Shown here in pieces: positions 42,379-51,346 of a stretch of 57,984 nt of DNA. The number at the start of each line of letters is the position of its first letter. Position 1 is the first letter of the stretch. Under the pieces are notes generated by a model, which had not been told where the DNA came from, made no database searches, and saw nothing but the letters and a program-made list of their open reading frames with translations. The position numbers and the translations under genes are program-made. The stretch spans positions 1 through 57,984 of the forward strand of contig JARUHP010000025.1 of the NCBI GenBank assembly GCA_030005635.1. The letters are read 5' to 3'. This DNA comes from Deltaproteobacteria bacterium IMCC39146 (lineage in GTDB: Bacteria; Desulfobacterota; Desulfuromonadia; Desulfuromonadales; BM103).

Positions 42379-43565
42379 TGTCGATCGCTGGGAAACGTGC
42401 TGTCTGGATTGTGCTTGACGGTGTTGGCCTCGACGCCCTGCCTGATGCGAAGCTCTATGGCGATGAAGAGGCGGCAACCTTACCCCACGTCGCGATGGCC
42501 TGCGGCGGTTTGAATTTACCAAACCTTCAACAGCTCGGTTTAGGCTCGCTGGCAGAAATTACAGGTGTTCCGCCTTTAGCCGCTCCCTGTGGAGCTTACG
42601 GTCGGCTCGCTGAACGTTCTGCCGGCAAAGACAGCATTGTTGGACACTGGGAGCTTGCCGGCGTCGTCGTAGATAAGCCTTTTGCAACTTATCCTCAAGG
42701 CTTCCCAGATGAGCTCGTAGATGCATTTGCGGCAATCAGTGGTATGCAACCCCTTGGCAATGTGTCCGCGGGCGGTATCTCTATCCTCAAGGAATACGGC
42801 GCTGAACATCTCAGGACCGGCCGTCCGATTCTTTACACCAGCGTTGATTCCGTTTTTCAGATCGCTGCTCACGAAGATGTTTTGCCGCCACATCAATTAT
42901 ACCAGCTCTGTATGAAGGCTCGTCGGCTTGCTGATGAATACGATGTCGCTCGTGTTATCGCCAGACCTTTCGAGGGCAGCGAAGAAAAAGGTTTCCGTCG
43001 CACTCCGCGACGTAAGGACTTTGCAAAACCGCCCCCGCAGAAAACCCTCCTCGAGCAATTGTCTGAGCAAAACATTACTGTCTCTACAGTTGGTAAGATA
43101 GATGATTTGTTTGCCGGGCGCGGTATCTCAACGAGTGTCGCGACACTTGACAATACCGATGGCATGAGTAAAACCCTGACAGCTTTGGCGTCACTCGACG
43201 AAGGCTTGCTGGTCGTCAACCTGATTGACTTCGACATGTGTTACGGGCATCGCAAGGACGCTGCTGGTTTTGGTCGAGCTCTTGAGGAATTTGATGCCTG
43301 GTTGCCAGAGCTCTATGCGCAACTGCGCGATGACGATCTCTTGGTCATCTGCGCGGACCATGGCTGTGATCCAACGACTGAAGGTTCCGATCATACGCGA
43401 GAGTATGTGCCGCTGTTGGTTTGGTCAAAATCAATGGCTAAGGGAGTCGCTTTGGGAGACCGACCGTCCTTCGCTGATGCGGGCGCGACGCTGGCGGAGT
43501 ATTTTGATGCTGGAACTATTGCGGCGGGTGAAAGTTTTCTCGACCTTCTGGGCTTGCCTGCCTGA
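42378..43565 (+). CDS. deoB: Phosphopentomutase
   Basis: A 395-residue alkaline-phosphatase-superfamily mutase interconverting (deoxy)ribose 1- and 5-phosphates. Metal-binding parts are visible: VLDGVGLDALPDA (about residues 13-25), GKDSIVGHWELAG, NLIDFDMCYGHRKD and CADHGCDPTTEGSDHTREYVP. It supplies the substrate for DeoC, encoded immediately upstream with a one-base overlap. The start ATG 42378 gives the normal N-terminus, and the frame extends 8 codons upstream inside deoC. Confidence 0.95.
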   Translation: MSIAGKRAVWIVLDGVGLDALPDAKLYGDEEAATLPHVAMACGGLNLPNLQQLGLGSLAEITGVPPLAAPCGAYGRLAERSAGKDSIVGHWELAGVVVDKPFATYPQGFPDELVDAFAAISGMQPLGNVSAGGISILKEYGAEHLRTGRPILYTSVDSVFQIAAHEDVLPPHQLYQLCMKARRLADEYDVARVIARPFEGSEEKGFRRTPRRKDFAKPPPQKTLLEQLSEQNITVSTVGKIDDLFAGRGISTSVATLDNTDGMSKTLTALASLDEGLLVVNLIDFDMCYGHRKDAAGFGRALEEFDAWLPELYAQLRDDDLLVICADHGCDPTTEGSDHTREYVPLLVWSKSMAKGVALGDRPSFADAGATLAEYFDAGTIAAGESFLDLLGLPA

Positions 43566-43566
43566 G

Positions 43567-44304
43567 TCAGTCCTGTAGTTGTCCTGCGGTAAAATTACCG
43601 ACACCATTGTTGCTGGCTGAGACCTCTCTGAGGAAGTGCTCCCTGATGTAAATCTGTAACTGCTGCGCGTGTTCTTCCGGGATGTCATCGAAACCGACAC
43701 CAAAGCCCTGAAAGAAATTGTTCTCGGTTTCTGGCTGAACAGTGTAAAGAACCGACGCCCTGACTTCAACCTCTTGGCATTGGCCAAATAACGGGAAGAC
43801 CACCGTGATTCGGTCCCCTTTGGTCAACCTTGAAGTGGCTTTGAAAAAGAGGCCTTGCATGCTGAGGCTGAGGACATCCGCGAGGATGAAATCTTCATCC
43901 CCTGCGCTGTACATTCCCGGCAGTTTGAGGCGGAGTCGAAGGTTCTGCCTCGGATGATTTTCTACCTGCCGCTGGATAAAGGCAAACAAGTCGAAAAGTT
44001 CAAACGGGACAGCGACGATTGAGTTCGGGGTTATCTCGGATCTTTCTGCGCCATCCTGCTTAAGGGCTATCGTTGGTAGCTCTCCAGCTTTGATACTTTT
44101 GGTTGTCTTTTCATCAAGCGCCAAGTCTTTAGCGGCGAAAAAAGCTTCGCCCATGATCAGAAGACATGGGTTGCTCTCCTTGATGAAGGGCATGACCTGA
44201 TCAGCTTTGCTGGTAGATAAGACACGGTAGCCCCAGTGCTTGAGTATCGGCTCAAGGGTTGCCAACAGTTCGGGGCGATTATCTGCAACGAGAATGTTCT
44301 TCAT
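43567..44304 (-). CDS. Degenerate receiver - PilZ protein
   Basis: A 245-residue cytoplasmic protein. The N-terminal domain (about 1-115) looks like a response-regulator receiver (MKNILVADNRPELLATL) but the phosphoacceptor position has become Gly (LLIMGEAFF), so phosphorylation is unlikely. The C-terminal part (about 120-225) is a PilZ domain (RQNLRLRLKLPGMYS; DVLSLSMQGLFFKA). The arginine motif is weak (R..LRLRL), so c-di-GMP binding is possible but not certain. It converges with deoB, with one base between the stops. Confidence 0.8.
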   Translation of the reverse strand: MKNILVADNRPELLATLEPILKHWGYRVLSTSKADQVMPFIKESNPCLLIMGEAFFAAKDLALDEKTTKSIKAGELPTIALKQDGAERSEITPNSIVAVPFELFDLFAFIQRQVENHPRQNLRLRLKLPGMYSAGDEDFILADVLSLSMQGLFFKATSRLTKGDRITVVFPLFGQCQEVEVRASVLYTVQPETENNFFQGFGVGFDDIPEEHAQQLQIYIREHFLREVSASNNGVGNFTAGQLQD

Positions 44305-44562
44305 TTATACTCAGCGAATTAATAGGTTAAACACCGGTTTTAGGCGGCATCATAGTTTTAACAGCTCGATTCCATTGAGATGCTGATTAACTTAACGTAT
44401 TCGTCATTTTGAGCAAAGCAGAAAATTCTCTATTGTTATTTCTACACAGGAAGTTGCTGAAAGGGTCGAAGCCTTACAGAACAGGCTGGTGGGGGCTTCG
44501 AATTCTTTACTCGGTGAGAAAAGCTTTAAGGGGCTTAGGGAGTGTTTGAATGCTTAGCGGTC
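44305..44562. other. Spacer with hairpin between MucR-like and PilZ genes
   Basis: TCGAAGCC...GGCTTCGA (about 44467-44500) can form a stem loop. No gene is seen. Confidence 0.4.
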
Positions 44563-45051
44563 TCATAATGCTGGGGGCACAAGATCCCAATCCATGTGCC
44601 CCCAGAAAACTTCAGCTTTTTTCTTCCCTTTCTCCTTGATTCTTTCTGCCCTGGCTTTGGCGAGGTTCTCGCCGAGGCCGCGGTCTATTGCCATCTGACG
44701 CCGCTTTTCCGAGTATCTTTTAGCCGCGAGAGACTGTGATCGTGGAATCTCAAACTGCTTGCGATACTCCGCCGCCGTCATGTCATGAGACGTCTTAAGG
44801 TGGCGTGCGAGAGTTTTCATGCCTTTGCCGCAGATCATGCAATAGCTTTTGTCCTTGCCAAAAGCTTTTTTTCGGGTCACCGCCGGACCTGACTCCTCTT
44901 CAACGGCCTCAGTAATCGCTGCACCTTTTTCCAGACTGTTAAGAGCGTTGTAAATATCATTCAACTCAGAAACAAGTTCTTCTTTTGTCATGTTCGTTGT
45001 TGATGCATGGGCTGCTACGATATCAGCCGCCATTTCTAAGATTATTGCCAT
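44563..45051 (-). CDS. MucR/Ros-family zinc-finger transcriptional regulator
   Basis: A 162-residue regulator of the Ros/MucR family. The central zinc finger is CMICGKGMKTLARHLKTSH followed by MTAAEYRKQF (about residues 75-105), the family hallmark. The C-terminal basic helices (KRYSEKRRQMAIDRG, KIKEKG-like stretch) continue DNA contact. The N-terminus is helical and may mediate oligomerisation. I choose ATG 45051: GGAGG stands 6 nt upstream and overlaps a GTG at 45063 and an ATG at 45054. It is a single gene, divergent from dgt across 220 bp of AT-rich DNA where it could act on both promoters. Confidence 0.88.
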   Translation of the reverse strand: MAIILEMAADIVAAHASTTNMTKEELVSELNDIYNALNSLEKGAAITEAVEEESGPAVTRKKAFGKDKSYCMICGKGMKTLARHLKTSHDMTAAEYRKQFEIPRSQSLAAKRYSEKRRQMAIDRGLGENLAKARAERIKEKGKKKAEVFWGHMDWDLVPPAL

Positions 45052-45275
45052 CATGCCCTCCACTGTTGCGTTAGGCTTTTCCTCTATTGTTTATTTTCTT
45101 AATGTTTTTTTAGTAATACCGCCTTTATTTGTATAATCAAGAAGAAAAAGGTAAATCTTTGTACCAATTGTGATTAAGTTAGACCAATATGATGTAGTCT
45201 GTTTGTGTAGTCAGTGTTCCGCTTGTCAGTAAATCTATCCTTTCAGTGGACACTTAAAATGAAAGACGGAGGAAT

Positions 45276-46316
45276 ATGATTGTCAGGGAAGTTATTGAAG
45301 CGACCGAAACCAATGTTCTCTGCGAATCTGCCTGCCACAGTCATTGTTCAAAAGGTCGACAATTGCCTGAAGGTCAGTGCCCGGTCAGAACTGTCTTTCA
45401 GGTTGATAGAGATCGCATTCTGTATTGTAAAGCTTTCCGTCGCCTGAAGTATAAGACGCAAGTTTTTCTCTCTCCGGAAGGGGACCACTACCGAACCCGA
45501 TTGACTCATACCCTTGAAGTCAGCCAGATCGCCAGGACTATGGCTAGAGCCTTGCGCCTGAACGAAGACCTCACCGAAGCGATTGCCCTGGGTCATGACC
45601 TCGGCCATACGCCCTTCGGTCATGCCGGTGAGCGCGTTCTTGCTGAACTCCTGCCTGGAGGTTTTCATCATGTCAATCAGAGCTTGAGAGTCGTAGAGAA
45701 ACTGGAGAAGAATGGAGCGGGTCTCAACCTTACCAGGGAAGTTGTTGACGGAATCCTTAAGCATTCCAAGGGGCGCGGTGCTTTACTTGGCCGTCGACCT
45801 GAAGATCTTCCCGTTACACTCGAGGGTCAGTTGGTGCGACTTTCCGATGTGATCGCTTATGTTAACCACGATCTTGATGATGCGATCCGTGGTGGCTTGA
45901 TTCGCCATGAGGACGTCCCTCAGGATTTACGGGAGACTCTCGGCGAGAACAGTTCGCAACGGTTGAACACAATGGTCACCGACCTGATCGAAACAACGAT
46001 GAATGGCAACTATGACGTTGTGCAGCTGTCTGTTCCGATAGCGGAGCAGGTGTCTGCTATGCGTGATTGGTTACATGCGAATGTTTACATGGCTGGCGCC
46101 GTAGAGGACGAATTTAGAAAAGCGAGTCGATTACTGCGCGAACTGTTTGTTTATTTTATGGAAAAACCGGGGAAATTGATCGATTATGGTGGCCGCTGTG
46201 AAGAGGGCGAGACGGACGAAATTGCGGTCGCAGATTTTCTGGCCGGGATGACGGATCGATACGCCATGAACCTTTATCAGAAGCTGTTTTTTCCGCAACC
46301 CTGGAAAGCTGTCTAG
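45276..46316 (+). CDS. dgt: dNTP triphosphohydrolase (dGTPase family)
   Basis: A 346-residue HD-domain enzyme that hydrolyses dNTPs to nucleosides and triphosphate. The HD residues are in YRTRLTHTLEVSQIARTM and LGHDLGHTPFGHAGE (about residues 75-120), preceded by the FRRLKYKTQVF motif and followed by SDVIAYVNHDLDDAIRGG. It is of the shorter type (about 340-380 residues). GGAGG just before ATG 45276 gives a ribosome site. It lies on the plus strand opposite the MucR-like regulator. Confidence 0.92.
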   Translation: MIVREVIEATETNVLCESACHSHCSKGRQLPEGQCPVRTVFQVDRDRILYCKAFRRLKYKTQVFLSPEGDHYRTRLTHTLEVSQIARTMARALRLNEDLTEAIALGHDLGHTPFGHAGERVLAELLPGGFHHVNQSLRVVEKLEKNGAGLNLTREVVDGILKHSKGRGALLGRRPEDLPVTLEGQLVRLSDVIAYVNHDLDDAIRGGLIRHEDVPQDLRETLGENSSQRLNTMVTDLIETTMNGNYDVVQLSVPIAEQVSAMRDWLHANVYMAGAVEDEFRKASRLLRELFVYFMEKPGKLIDYGGRCEEGETDEIAVADFLAGMTDRYAMNLYQKLFFPQPWKAV

Positions 46317-46438
46317 TGGGGTGGTGCCAAAAGCAGGCAGGGTTGCCGCGAGGCTTGACACCTGAGAAGTCAATATGTTAGTTTTTCAGCGCCTTTACAG
46401 CTATTTGACAGTTCTGAAAAACGGAAAAGTTATGGTTG

Positions 46439-46957
46439 ATGCCGGTTGCTAATTTGCTGGCAATCCGTGGCAAAGGTGAGGATGCATTGACTGCAGTGGA
46501 GCCATTTGACTCATCCATGCAGGCCGGATTTATTGTTTGCCGTGAGATGGACTGTCTCAGTCTATACCCTGACGACACTTTTGAACTCCCTGAGACTGAT
46601 TCTGATGTTGAGAGTCAGTTACTGGTTTTTACGGGTGCGGATTGTATCTACCAGAGACAGCTAGTGCCTCTTCTGAAGGAACGCATACCCGAGACTGAAG
46701 AAGAATTTTCTGGTCCTTTGCCTGCTTTTGTTCTTGAAGGCAAGGCAGAGTTTGGCCTGATAGGTGTATCCGCGGATAGAATCATCAGAATAACAAAAAA
46801 TGAAGAAGTTGATTCCAAGGCTGTATCCGGACTCGACTCTCATCAAGAAACGTGTCAAATCAACAATTGTGAATATCGTTTTCTGGATCTGAACTGTGTT
46901 GTCGAGGGTTCGGATTTTACGCTTTGTGGACTGAAGGTCTCAAGGAGGTTGGCATGA
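46439..46957 (+). CDS. Uncharacterised protein coupled to a response regulator
   Basis: A 172-residue soluble protein (MPVANLLAIRGKGEDALTAV...). It alternates beta-strand-like and acidic segments (MQAGFIVCREMDCLSLYP; SQLLVFTGADCIYQRQLVPLL; AEFGLIGVSADRIIRI; CQINNCEYRFLDLNCVV) and has six cysteines. I do not recognise a family; a CheW-like beta fold is conceivable but not supported by motifs. The start is uncertain (ATG 46439, or TTG one codon earlier). Its stop overlaps the ATG of the next gene (ATGA), so it is produced with the response regulator and may be its partner. Confidence 0.6.
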   Translation: MPVANLLAIRGKGEDALTAVEPFDSSMQAGFIVCREMDCLSLYPDDTFELPETDSDVESQLLVFTGADCIYQRQLVPLLKERIPETEEEFSGPLPAFVLEGKAEFGLIGVSADRIIRITKNEEVDSKAVSGLDSHQETCQINNCEYRFLDLNCVVEGSDFTLCGLKVSRRLA

Positions 46958-48363
46958 GCAAGAAACTGCTGTTGGCCGACGACAGTATAACAATTCAAAA
47001 GGTCATCCAGATTACTTTTGCGCATGAGGACTATGAGCTTACTATCACCGATAATGGTGATGCCGCACTGGCTAAAGCTCAGGAGCTCAAGCCAGATTTG
47101 ATTATGAGCGACGTCTACATGCCGGGGAAGAATGGTTATGAACTAACCACGGCGATCAAACAGGACCCTGCTCTTCAGCATATCCCTGTTTTGCTCCTGG
47201 CTGGCTCGTTTGAGCCGTTTGACGAGGAAAAGGCTCGCAGCTGCAAAGCAGATGCCTGGATTGAAAAACCTTTTGAGTCACAAAGCCTGATTGATAAGGT
47301 CGCTGAGTTGCTCAGCGCCGCTCAAGAACCTGCTGCTGCTCCTGCTCCCGTAGTTGAAGCAGCTCCTGTGGCTGAACCGGAGCTTGTTGTAGCTCCAGCC
47401 CCCGCCGTCGAACCAGAACCTGTTGCGTTTGAGGACTTTGCCATAGAAGAAGATCCTCTTGCTGCTTTTGATGAAGTCGCTCCCGCCGAACCGGTCGTGA
47501 GTGCTGCGTCCGAGGATCCTTTTGGAGATATCTCTTTCGATGAAGAGGTGCCTGCCGTAGAGCCCGAGCCTGCTGTTGCGGATGGCTGGAGTGATGCTGC
47601 CACCGAAACGGAACCGGCACCCGTTGCCGTAGAAGCTTTTGTTGCAGATGATCCGGTTGCAGCCGTCGAAGATGATTTTTCTTTCGCCGAAGAAGAGCCT
47701 CTGTCGGTTACAGAGTTTGACGAAGTAGAGGCGCTTCCGACTGCAGACTTTGGCGAAGTGGAAGAGTTGCCGACTGTCACTGCAGACCTCGATGCTTTTG
47801 ATATGGACGAGGGCGAGATCATGTCTCTGGGGGATGATGATATCCTTGGCGAGGAAGATCTCGAGCCGGCGATGCCAGAGCAGACTCTTGCGGCCTGGTC
47901 GCGTGAAGATACGGCTGAAGATGTTTTTGCCGAGCCTGTTTCTGAAGTCACTGCAATTGAAGAAGATGTTTTTGCAGTAGAGGAACTGATCGCAGAAACC
48001 CCTGATGTGAGTGCGACTCCAGCTGTGGAAGAAGTCGACGTCTTTGTTGATGAGCCTGTTGCTGTCGCTGCTCCGGTTTTTGAAGCGCCTGTGGTGGAGC
48101 CTGCCCCAGTCGAAGAAGCTGCTGGGCCTTACATCGAGGAAGCTGCTCCTGTTGCTGCCGCATTCTCTGCTGTGGATGTAGAAGAGAAAGCTTCTGCGAT
48201 GGGTGAAGACGAAGTCGAACAGATTATCGAAAAGGTTGTTACCAGGGTCGTGGAAAAGCTGGCCGGATCAATTCTGGAGCGGGTTGCCTGGGAAGTTGTC
48301 CCTGACCTTGCCGAAAACCTGATCCGTGAAGAGATACGCAAGATCAAGGATGCTGCCGCCTGA
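46954..48363 (+). CDS. Response regulator with long acidic linker and conserved C-terminal helix
   Basis: A 469-residue protein. The N-terminal receiver (about 1-120) is intact: ADDS, phosphoacceptor in LIMSDVYMPG, and the Lys in IEKPFE. It is followed by about 290 residues of low-complexity Ala/Pro/Glu/Val sequence (APAPVVEAAPVAEPE and similar) and a C-terminal helical domain (about 420-469; EVEQIIEKVVTRVVEKL, ERVAWEVVPDLAENLI). Such REC-linker-helix proteins in deltaproteobacteria are thought to act by protein contact, often at the pole or in motility; no DNA-binding output is seen. AAGGAGG precedes ATG 46954. Confidence 0.85.
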   Translation: MSKKLLLADDSITIQKVIQITFAHEDYELTITDNGDAALAKAQELKPDLIMSDVYMPGKNGYELTTAIKQDPALQHIPVLLLAGSFEPFDEEKARSCKADAWIEKPFESQSLIDKVAELLSAAQEPAAAPAPVVEAAPVAEPELVVAPAPAVEPEPVAFEDFAIEEDPLAAFDEVAPAEPVVSAASEDPFGDISFDEEVPAVEPEPAVADGWSDAATETEPAPVAVEAFVADDPVAAVEDDFSFAEEEPLSVTEFDEVEALPTADFGEVEELPTVTADLDAFDMDEGEIMSLGDDDILGEEDLEPAMPEQTLAAWSREDTAEDVFAEPVSEVTAIEEDVFAVEELIAETPDVSATPAVEEVDVFVDEPVAVAAPVFEAPVVEPAPVEEAAGPYIEEAAPVAAAFSAVDVEEKASAMGEDEVEQIIEKVVTRVVEKLAGSILERVAWEVVPDLAENLIREEIRKIKDAAA

Positions 48364-48393
48364 CTGTAACTGGTAGGCAATAGATTGACGTGT

Positions 48394-48427
48394 GAAATGG
48401 GGATTTTAGCAATCCCCATTTCCTTTT
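48394..48427 (+). terminator. Terminator between the response regulator and valS
   Basis: GAAATGGGGATT-TTAGC-AATCCCCATTTC, a 12-bp stem followed by CTTTTG, 30 bp after the stop codon. The short valS leader that follows is too small for a T-box. Confidence 0.75.
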
Positions 48428-48480
48428 GTCGGCTCCAGAGAAAAACGCCGAAATCCCCATGTTGGAAGGATGCGACACTG

Positions 48481-51138
48481 ATGGAAGAGAGATTGAGCAA
48501 AGGCTACGAGCCGCATGATGTTGAACGCAAGTGGTACAAAAAGTGGGAAGATGATGGCCGCTTTTGTGCTGATGAGAAATCTGCAAAGCCCCATTACTCA
48601 ATCGTAATCCCGCCGCCGAACGTGACCGGTGTGCTGCACATGGGGCACGCGCTTAATAATACCATTCAGGATATTCTGGCTCGCTGGAAGCGCATGAGTG
48701 GCTACGAGGTCCTCTGGATGCCGGGCACCGATCATGCCGGTATCGCAACCCAGAATGTGGTTGAGAGACAGCTCGCTGCCGAAGGGCTTGATCGTCATGC
48801 GATCGGACGCGAAGAGTTCATCGATCGGGTCTGGAAGTGGCGTGAAGAGTCTGGAGGCCAGATCATTGAGCAGTTGAAACGTTTGGGAGCTTCCTGTGAT
48901 TGGGGACGTGAGCGTTTTACAATGGACGAAGGCCTCTCCACGTCTGTGCGTGAAGTCTTTGTTCGGCTGTATGAAGATGACCTTATCTACCGGGCCAACC
49001 GTCTGATTAACTGGTGCCCCCGTTGTCACACTGCCTTGTCCGATCTGGAAGTAGAGCACGAAGACAAGAAGGGTCATCTCTGGCATTTGCGATACCCGGT
49101 GCTTGGTACAGACCGTCATCTGGTGGTCGCAACGACCCGTCCGGAGACGATGCTCGGCGATACTGCTGTTGCAGTGCATCCGGAAGATGAGCGTTACCAA
49201 GACTTGATCGGCAAGAAAGTTCTTCTGCCGCTGGTGAACCGTGAGATTCCTATTGTTGCCGATGATTATGTGGATAAGGGTTTTGGCAGCGGTGCGGTAA
49301 AGATTACCCCGGCTCACGATTTCAACGACTTCGAGCTCGGCAAGCGTCATGACCTGGAGAAGATCAACATTCTCGATGAGTCGGGTGTTATTAATGAAAA
49401 TGGTGGTCCTTACCAAGGGCAGGAACGCTACGAGGCGCGTGCCAACGTAGTCGCCGATCTGGAAAACCTGGATCTGCTCGACAAGGTTGAAGATTATTCC
49501 AACTCTGTTGGTGAATGTTACCGCTGTAAAACCGTGATAGAGCCTTACCTCTCGTTACAGTGGTACGTCAAGGTCGGTCCGCTGGCTGAGGAAGCAATCA
49601 AAGCTGTACAGCAGGGCGATACCCGGATTATTCCACAGCAATGGGAGAAAACCTATTTCGAGTGGATGTTCAACCTGCAGGATTGGTGTATCAGTCGCCA
49701 GATCTGGTGGGGTCACCGTATCCCGGTCTGGTACTGTAATGCCTGCGAAGGCTTGACCGTTACCCGCGAAGATGCGACGGCCTGTACTCATTGCGGCAGT
49801 ACCGATATCCGTCAGGATACAGATGTTCTGGATACCTGGTTCTCTTCTGCCCTCTGGCCTTTCTCGACCATGGGTTGGCCGGAGCAGACCGAGACGCTCA
49901 AAAAGTTTTATCCGACCTCCTGCCTGGTTACTGGTTTTGATATCCTGTTCTTCTGGGTTGCTCGCATGATGATGATGGGCCACAAGTTTATGGATCAGGT
50001 CCCCTTCAAGGATGTTTATATCCACGCCTTGGTGCGTGATGCCCAGGGTCAGAAGATGAGCAAGAGTAAGGGCAACGTTATCGATCCCTTGCATATTGTT
50101 GATGAGTATGGTGCCGATGCCTTCCGCTTCACCCTGACCTCGTTTGCGGCTATGGGGCGTGACGTCAAACTCTCCACCGATCGTATCGGTGGTTATCGCA
50201 ACTTCTGTAACAAACTCTGGAATGCCAGTCGCTTTACCTTGATGAACCTGGAAGGCTTTGGTCCCTCCGGCATTGACCTGAACGCCCATGAACTTTCTGA
50301 TGCTGACCGTTGGATCCTGACGCGACTGGAAGAGGCGAGTCGTCAGACCAACAGTGCGCTTGATGAATACAAGTTCAATGAAGCTGCCAGCACACTCTAC
50401 GCATTTACCTGGCACAACTTCTGTGACTGGTACATCGAGATGGCCAAGGATGATCTCTACGGTGATGATCCTGAAGCCAAGTTACGCGTGCAGAGCGTTC
50501 TCTTTACGGTTCTTGAGCAACTGTTGCGTCTGTTACATCCAATCATGCCGTTTATCACCGAAGAGATCTGGCAGGTGCTACCCGGGCAGCGTCCCTGCGA
50601 ATCGATCATGCAGGCCGACTACCCTGATGGTCGCGGTTTGCCGACCGATAGTGTTGGCGCCGAGCGCATGGAATTGGTTATGGAGGTTATCCGTGCCATC
50701 CGTAACATCCGTGGCGAGATGGACGTGCCTCCCGGCAAGCAGGTCACTGCACTGCTCGACTGCAAGTCAGAAGAGGCATGCAAAATCCTTGAGGAAGGCG
50801 CCTCGGCCATCCGCGTTCTCGGCAAGGTTGGGGAGCTGACCATTGGACAGAACCTTGATCGGCCTGAGCAGTCAGCGACCCAGGTTGCTGGAGAGGTTGA
50901 AATCTCACTTCCTTTAGCTGGGCTGGTGGATATTGCCGAAGAAGAGAAACGACTACAGAAAGAGATCGCTAAAGTGCAAAAAGATGTTGACCTCTTTACC
51001 AAGAAGCTTGCCAATGAAAAGTTCGTTGCTAATGCTCCCGCTCATGTCCTGGAGAAGGATCGCGGTAAATTGAAGGATGCTGAGGAGAAGATTGGCGTAC
51101 TTCAGGAGAGTCTGGGAAAGATTCAGGCTTTGAAGTAG
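48481..51138 (+). CDS. valS: Valyl-tRNA synthetase
   Basis: An 885-residue class I synthetase charging tRNA-Val. It has the HIGH-type motif VLHMGHALNNT (about residue 50), a large editing domain (about 190-345; TTRPETMLGDTAVAVHP), a WCISRQIWWGHRIPVWYC segment with zinc-type cysteines, KMSKSKGN (about residue 525), an anticodon-binding domain and the C-terminal coiled coil (EEEKRLQKEIAKVQKDV) typical of ValS. ATG 48481 is chosen from the family N-terminus (LSKGYEPHDVERKWYKKW); the open frame begins 32 codons upstream across the terminator. Confidence 0.97.
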   Translation: MEERLSKGYEPHDVERKWYKKWEDDGRFCADEKSAKPHYSIVIPPPNVTGVLHMGHALNNTIQDILARWKRMSGYEVLWMPGTDHAGIATQNVVERQLAAEGLDRHAIGREEFIDRVWKWREESGGQIIEQLKRLGASCDWGRERFTMDEGLSTSVREVFVRLYEDDLIYRANRLINWCPRCHTALSDLEVEHEDKKGHLWHLRYPVLGTDRHLVVATTRPETMLGDTAVAVHPEDERYQDLIGKKVLLPLVNREIPIVADDYVDKGFGSGAVKITPAHDFNDFELGKRHDLEKINILDESGVINENGGPYQGQERYEARANVVADLENLDLLDKVEDYSNSVGECYRCKTVIEPYLSLQWYVKVGPLAEEAIKAVQQGDTRIIPQQWEKTYFEWMFNLQDWCISRQIWWGHRIPVWYCNACEGLTVTREDATACTHCGSTDIRQDTDVLDTWFSSALWPFSTMGWPEQTETLKKFYPTSCLVTGFDILFFWVARMMMMGHKFMDQVPFKDVYIHALVRDAQGQKMSKSKGNVIDPLHIVDEYGADAFRFTLTSFAAMGRDVKLSTDRIGGYRNFCNKLWNASRFTLMNLEGFGPSGIDLNAHELSDADRWILTRLEEASRQTNSALDEYKFNEAASTLYAFTWHNFCDWYIEMAKDDLYGDDPEAKLRVQSVLFTVLEQLLRLLHPIMPFITEEIWQVLPGQRPCESIMQADYPDGRGLPTDSVGAERMELVMEVIRAIRNIRGEMDVPPGKQVTALLDCKSEEACKILEEGASAIRVLGKVGELTIGQNLDRPEQSATQVAGEVEISLPLAGLVDIAEEEKRLQKEIAKVQKDVDLFTKKLANEKFVANAPAHVLEKDRGKLKDAEEKIGVLQESLGKIQALK

Positions 51139-51161
51139 GCTTTTTAGAGAGAAGGTTTTTT

Positions 51162-51199
51162 AGGGCAACGGGTTCTTATATCTGTTGCCCTGTTTTTTT
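51162..51199 (+). terminator. Intrinsic terminator of valS
   Basis: AGGGCAAC and GTTGCCCT form an 8-bp stem followed by G and seven T. Confidence 0.85.
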
Positions 51200-51280
51200 G
51201 ACACCTGGGAGCTTTAGAAATATCAAAACAAAGCCGGCGGGTGACATCCCTCCAGCTTTGTAATGCTAAAAGCAAATAAG

Positions 51281-51303
51281 CCAACAGAACTAAAATCTGT
51301 TGG
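51281..51303 (-). terminator. Terminator-like hairpin of ptsP
   Basis: CCAACAGA and TCTGTTGG form an 8-bp stem; on the minus strand it is followed by CTTATTTGCTTTT, 45 bp after the ptsP stop. Confidence 0.55.
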
Positions 51304-51346
51304 CCACGACTTCGAAGATATCTTAATGCCCAGCCCCAGCCCCCAG

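Noticed and set aside
48364-48480. T-box leader for valS
   Set aside because: Only about 117 bp are available, filled by a simple terminator hairpin. No specifier loop or T-box sequence is seen.
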